The notes beneath the pieces are model-generated. The model worked only from the letters and a program-made list of their open reading frames with translations, was not told where the DNA came from and made no database searches. Shown in pieces: positions 61,310-64,000 of a stretch of DNA of 64,000 nucleotides. The stretch's first letter is position 1; each line of letters begins with the position of its first letter. This DNA comes from JABFXX01 sp964419605 (GTDB lineage Bacteria > Myxococcota_A > Polyangia > Haliangiales > Haliangiaceae): NCBI GenBank assembly GCA_964419605.1, contig CAYQQM010000006.1, positions 1-64,000 on the forward strand, written 5' to 3'. A program made the translations under genes and the position numbers.

Positions 61310-61342
61310 ACATGTCCGCATTGGCGCCGATAGTTCCTGTGG

Positions 61343-61744
61343 TTATCTCCAGGGCGTTGCTCGCGCACGCGCCAGCGCATCGAGCAGGCCATCGGTGTGG
61401 GGGAGGACCGCGAGCTCGTCGGTGGTGACAAAGCGCGCTGCGCGTGCGTCGCTGCCGGGGGCCAGCGCACCGCCGACTGGGCGTGCGAGGTAGTCGAGGA
61501 TCACATAGTGAAAGTCGTCGCCGATCCGCTCTACGACGCACGCCAACGGGCCGACCTCGACGATGAGGCCGGTTTCTTCGGCCACTTCGCGAGCGACCGC
61601 GTGTACGAGTGTCTCTCGAGGCTCGAGCTTGCCACCCGGTAGCGACCAGCGCCCTTGGTTGGGCGGGTTTGCTCGCTCGATCACCAGGACTCGGTGATTA
61701 GCGTCGAACACGAACGCCGCAACGGCGCAGATGGGAGGGGTCAT
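61343..61744 (-). CDS. Nudix hydrolase
   Basis: This 133-residue enzyme has an intact Nudix box from residue 35: G-G-K-L-E-P-R-E, then R-E-V-A-E-E-T-G-L, with all catalytic glutamates present. It probably hydrolyses a nucleoside diphosphate derivative. The start ATG 61744 overlaps the nth stop by four bases, so the two are co-expressed. It contrasts with the altered Nudix protein at 153-557. Confidence 0.93.
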   Translation of the reverse strand: MTPPICAVAAFVFDANHRVLVIERANPPNQGRWSLPGGKLEPRETLVHAVAREVAEETGLIVEVGPLACVVERIGDDFHYVILDYLARPVGGALAPGSDARAARFVTTDELAVLPHTDGLLDALARARATPWR

Positions 61745-62499
61745 TGCTTCTTGGCGGCTTTGCGTTTTGCCGCGTTCCACCGCGTGCGGGCCGAGGACTT
61801 GCTGGCTTTTGCCGGTGCGAATGCGCTTTGGCACACGGGAGCGAGGTTGCAGTGCTCGCAGTCGGGATTTTTTGCCCGGCACACGTAGCGCCCGTGCCAA
61901 ATCAGGCGATGCGCAAACGGAGTCCATTGATCGCGTGGCAATAACTCCATGAGGTCCCGTTCGATCTTTACGGGATCAGTAGCGAGCGAAAGCCCCAGGC
62001 GCGCTGCGAGCCGAGTGACATGCGTATCGACAACAATCCCGACGTGGATGCCGAATACACTGCCGAGAACCACGTTGGCGGTCTTGCGCGCCACGCCGGG
62101 TAGGGCGCATAGCGCTTCCATCGTGTTTGGAATTTCGCCGCCGTGATTTTGCACCACGGCTTGCGCCATGCCGATCAGGTGCTTGGCTTTCATGCGGAAG
62201 AAACCGCTTTTCACGATCATAGGCTCGAGCTCGTCGGGGGCCGCCTGAGCTAGCTCGTGGGGGGTCGGGTAGCGGGCGAATAGCGCCGGAGTGATGGTAT
62301 TGATCATTTTGTCGGTCGACTGCGCTGCAAGGATCGTCGCGACGAGCAGTTCGTATGCGTTTTTGTGATCGAGCTCGACATGCGCATCCGGCCAGCGCTC
62401 GGCGAGCAGCGACGCCAGCCGGATTGCACCTTTCGGCGCAATTTGCGCAACACCGCCGCGGCGGCGCGAGGGTGTGCTATTGCCAGGTTTGCCTGCCAT
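61741..62499 (-). CDS. nth: Endonuclease III
   Basis: This 252-residue DNA glycosylase/AP lyase removes oxidised pyrimidines. It has the helix-hairpin-helix L-P-G-V-A-R-K-T-A-N-V with the catalytic Lys, the catalytic Asp in V-V-D-T-H-V, and the C-terminal [4Fe-4S] loop C-x6-C-x2-C-x5-C. It is about 40 residues longer than the E. coli enzyme, at both ends. The chosen ATG 62499 shares the palindrome CATG with the divergent lipoprotein start at 62498, so one of the two starts may lie further in. Confidence 0.93.
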   Translation of the reverse strand: MAGKPGNSTPSRRRGGVAQIAPKGAIRLASLLAERWPDAHVELDHKNAYELLVATILAAQSTDKMINTITPALFARYPTPHELAQAAPDELEPMIVKSGFFRMKAKHLIGMAQAVVQNHGGEIPNTMEALCALPGVARKTANVVLGSVFGIHVGIVVDTHVTRLAARLGLSLATDPVKIERDLMELLPRDQWTPFAHRLIWHGRYVCRAKNPDCEHCNLAPVCQSAFAPAKASKSSARTRWNAAKRKAAKKQ

Positions 62500-63433
62500 G
62501 CGCCACGACCGTATCATCTTCCCCCTTGCTATCGCTCTGATCGCCGCCTGCGGTGGCAACAAGAAAGAAGTCAACGCGGCTCGACGCTCCATGTACGACA
62601 CCGAGTTCGCGATCGTGTACAGCGCCGCCCTCGAGGCGACGCGCGAGTTGTACCCTAACCTCGACGACCGCCCGGCTCCTGGCAAGATTCAAACGGCGTG
62701 GCAAGAAGTCCAGTCCGCGAGTTGTGCCGGAGGTGGAGTGGGTTGCGACGACATGGTCAATCAGCGAAGCTTATCGCAGCAGCGCGGGCCGAATGCGGTG
62801 TCACCCGCAGCGTCGATGGCGGGGATGCCGTCGCGACTCGCGTACCGCCGGTTCTTCATTCGTTTTGACGTTCACGTTTTTGGCGGTCGCCCCTGGCGCG
62901 TGAAAGTGACGGGCCACGCATCGTCGTGGGATCCCGGCGCGGCAATGCCGGTGGAACTGCGCGGGGCCGACAAGCCGGGATGGTTGCAGGGGCGTACAGA
63001 TGCGCTGCACGTGGCGATCTACCGAAAGATTCAAAAGTACGCGATCCCCATAACCCACAGCGTCGTTGCGGAGGATGGCAGTGGTCCCAAGGCCGATCCC
63101 GCGATGTTTCCAGGTGTCCCGAAGGACGCGGCCAGGATACTCGCCGACATCAAGGACGCGCTCGCCAAGCGAGACTACGCAGCGCTCAAGCCGCGGCTTG
63201 CGAAAGACGTGTTGTGGAGCACCGGCGGGGGTCGCGGCGTCGACTCGGCGATGGCGACGTGGATGGCGGATCCGATTGTGTTTGACGCGATGGGATTTGC
63301 ACTGTCCAAGTGCGCCGGAAACTACCAACGCGTCACCTGTCCCAGCGGGACCGTCGCCCCCGGCGCATATCAGCTGATCCTCGAGCCCCGGCCCGACGGC
63401 TGGAAGATCGCTGCATTCACGCCCGCCGACTAG
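62498..63433 (+). CDS. Lipoprotein of unknown function
   Basis: This 311-residue protein starts M-R-H-D-R-I-I-F and has the lipobox A-A-C-G with Cys at about residue 15. An N-terminal domain of about 180 residues contains Y-D-T-E-F-A-I-V-Y-S-A-A-L and F-F-I-R-F-D-V-H-V-F-G-G-R-P-W-R-V-K. A C-terminal SH3-like or NTF2-like part starts near residue 205 (D-I-K-D-A-L-A-K-R-D-Y-A-A-L). No family name is certain. It converges with the oxidase gene. Confidence 0.75.
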   Translation: MRHDRIIFPLAIALIAACGGNKKEVNAARRSMYDTEFAIVYSAALEATRELYPNLDDRPAPGKIQTAWQEVQSASCAGGGVGCDDMVNQRSLSQQRGPNAVSPAASMAGMPSRLAYRRFFIRFDVHVFGGRPWRVKVTGHASSWDPGAAMPVELRGADKPGWLQGRTDALHVAIYRKIQKYAIPITHSVVAEDGSGPKADPAMFPGVPKDAARILADIKDALAKRDYAALKPRLAKDVLWSTGGGRGVDSAMATWMADPIVFDAMGFALSKCAGNYQRVTCPSGTVAPGAYQLILEPRPDGWKIAAFTPAD

Positions 63434-63445
63434 GTCGGTGGTCAG

Positions 63446-64000
63446 TTATTCGCTGCAGGGCGCGCGCAGCGCCGGGAGCATTTTTCCGGGGTTGAGCAAG
63501 CGCTTGGGATCCCACATCGACTTCCAACGATGCTGCCACTCGATGAGGCGTTCGTTTTGCTCCATGGCCACGTAGTCGCGCTTTGTCAGCCCGATGCCAT
63601 GTTCCCCCGATAACGTGCCCCCGAGTTCGATCGTCGATGCAAATAGCTGTTTGGCGCCGGCCCACATTTTTGTTCGAACGTCTGGGTCCTGCGGATCGTC
63701 GTGCGACAACAGGTTGACGTGAAGGTTGCCGTCGCCGGCATGGCCGAACACGCAGATTTCGATTTTGGTTTCCGCCGAAATGCGATCGATATGCTTCAAC
63801 ATCTCGACGATTCGTCCACGCGGCACGCAGATGTCTTCATTGACTTTGACTCGGTATGCAGCTTTGAGCGAGCCGGAGATCAATCGGCGCGCTTCCCACA
63901 CGTTTGCCCGATCGGCGGGTTCGGTGGCGCCGAGAACGTCGATGGCTCCGAGGTCGTCGCATGCCAAGCCGATTCGCTCCATTTGGTTGGGCATATCGTC
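63446..64000 (-). CDS. FAD-linked oxidase (GlcD-like), C-terminal part
   Basis: The C-terminal domain of a GlcD/lactate-dehydrogenase-like FAD-linked oxidase runs off the window's right edge, so its N-terminus is not seen. Visible motifs are G-H-A-G-D-G-N-L-H and S-G-E-H-G-I-G, characteristic of this family, plus the ending W-D-P-K-R-L-L-N-P-G-K. It oxidises a 2-hydroxy acid such as glycolate or lactate; the substrate cannot be told from this part. Confidence 0.92.
   Translation of the reverse strand, partial: DDMPNQMERIGLACDDLGAIDVLGATEPADRANVWEARRLISGSLKAAYRVKVNEDICVPRGRIVEMLKHIDRISAETKIEICVFGHAGDGNLHVNLLSHDDPQDPDVRTKMWAGAKQLFASTIELGGTLSGEHGIGLTKRDYVAMEQNERLIEWQHRWKSMWDPKRLLNPGKMLPALRAPCSE

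Overview
The window is a GC-rich bacterial chromosome segment with frequent GTG and TTG starts. It carries many FHA, PASTA and Ser/Thr-kinase proteins, lipoproteins with lipoboxes, and a TonB receptor of the carboxypeptidase-regulatory type. Together these suggest a Gram-negative member of the Myxococcota (inference; there is no rRNA or tRNA gene to confirm it).

Layout. 1-8.4 kb: housekeeping and accessory genes (a Nudix protein with a broken box, a lamin-tail-domain protein, an SDR), then a three-gene surface operon (Ig-like lipoprotein, TonB-dependent receptor, TPR protein). 8.4-12.7 kb: a SWIM/SNF2 helicase flanked by two gene relics and a small [2Fe-2S] ferredoxin. 12.8-35.4 kb: the structural module of a contractile injection system of the extracellular (eCIS/Afp/PVC-like) kind. 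It holds a tail terminator (DUF4255), two sheaths, a double-domain tube protein, a second tube-family protein, a tail-assembly pair, a 1048-residue Ala/Pro-rich protein, a CIS tube/adaptor protein, a gpD-like hub, two gp5-like spikes, a gp25 wedge protein, a baseplate-J protein, a PASTA-gpI fusion, a putative fibre protein and an AT-rich candidate cargo gene. A four-helix-bundle (S23) gene lies inside the operon, with a long palindrome before it and a further repeat copy after it. 35.4-41.9 kb: an insertion island with REP-like repeats, three IS200/RAYT-type transposase copies in increasing states of decay, BrnT, HigBA and VapBC toxin-antitoxin pairs, and a nucleotidyltransferase pair. 42.0-55.9 kb: a second, regulatory module with four FHA proteins (one also vWA-like), a Ycf46-like AAA ATPase, Ycf35/DUF1257, DUF2997, a DUF4157 peptidase-like protein, a pentapeptide-repeat protein and a TPR protein, facing an oppositely oriented Ser/Thr kinase and PP2C phosphatase. 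55.9-64 kb: paralogous lipoproteins and housekeeping genes (queG, a KamA-type radical SAM enzyme, a Nudix hydrolase, nth, a lipoprotein and a partial FAD-linked oxidase).

How it fits together. The two modules on either side of the island look like one injection machine plus its control set. Structural genes are tightly packed, several with 4-base overlaps. FHA readers, a kinase and a phosphatase sit where a threonine-phosphorylation switch would be expected. The usual eCIS AAA ATPase is replaced by a Ycf46-type ATPase together with Ycf35 and DUF2997. No PAAR tip and no conventional tape-measure protein were recognised. No rRNA, tRNA or CRISPR array was seen.
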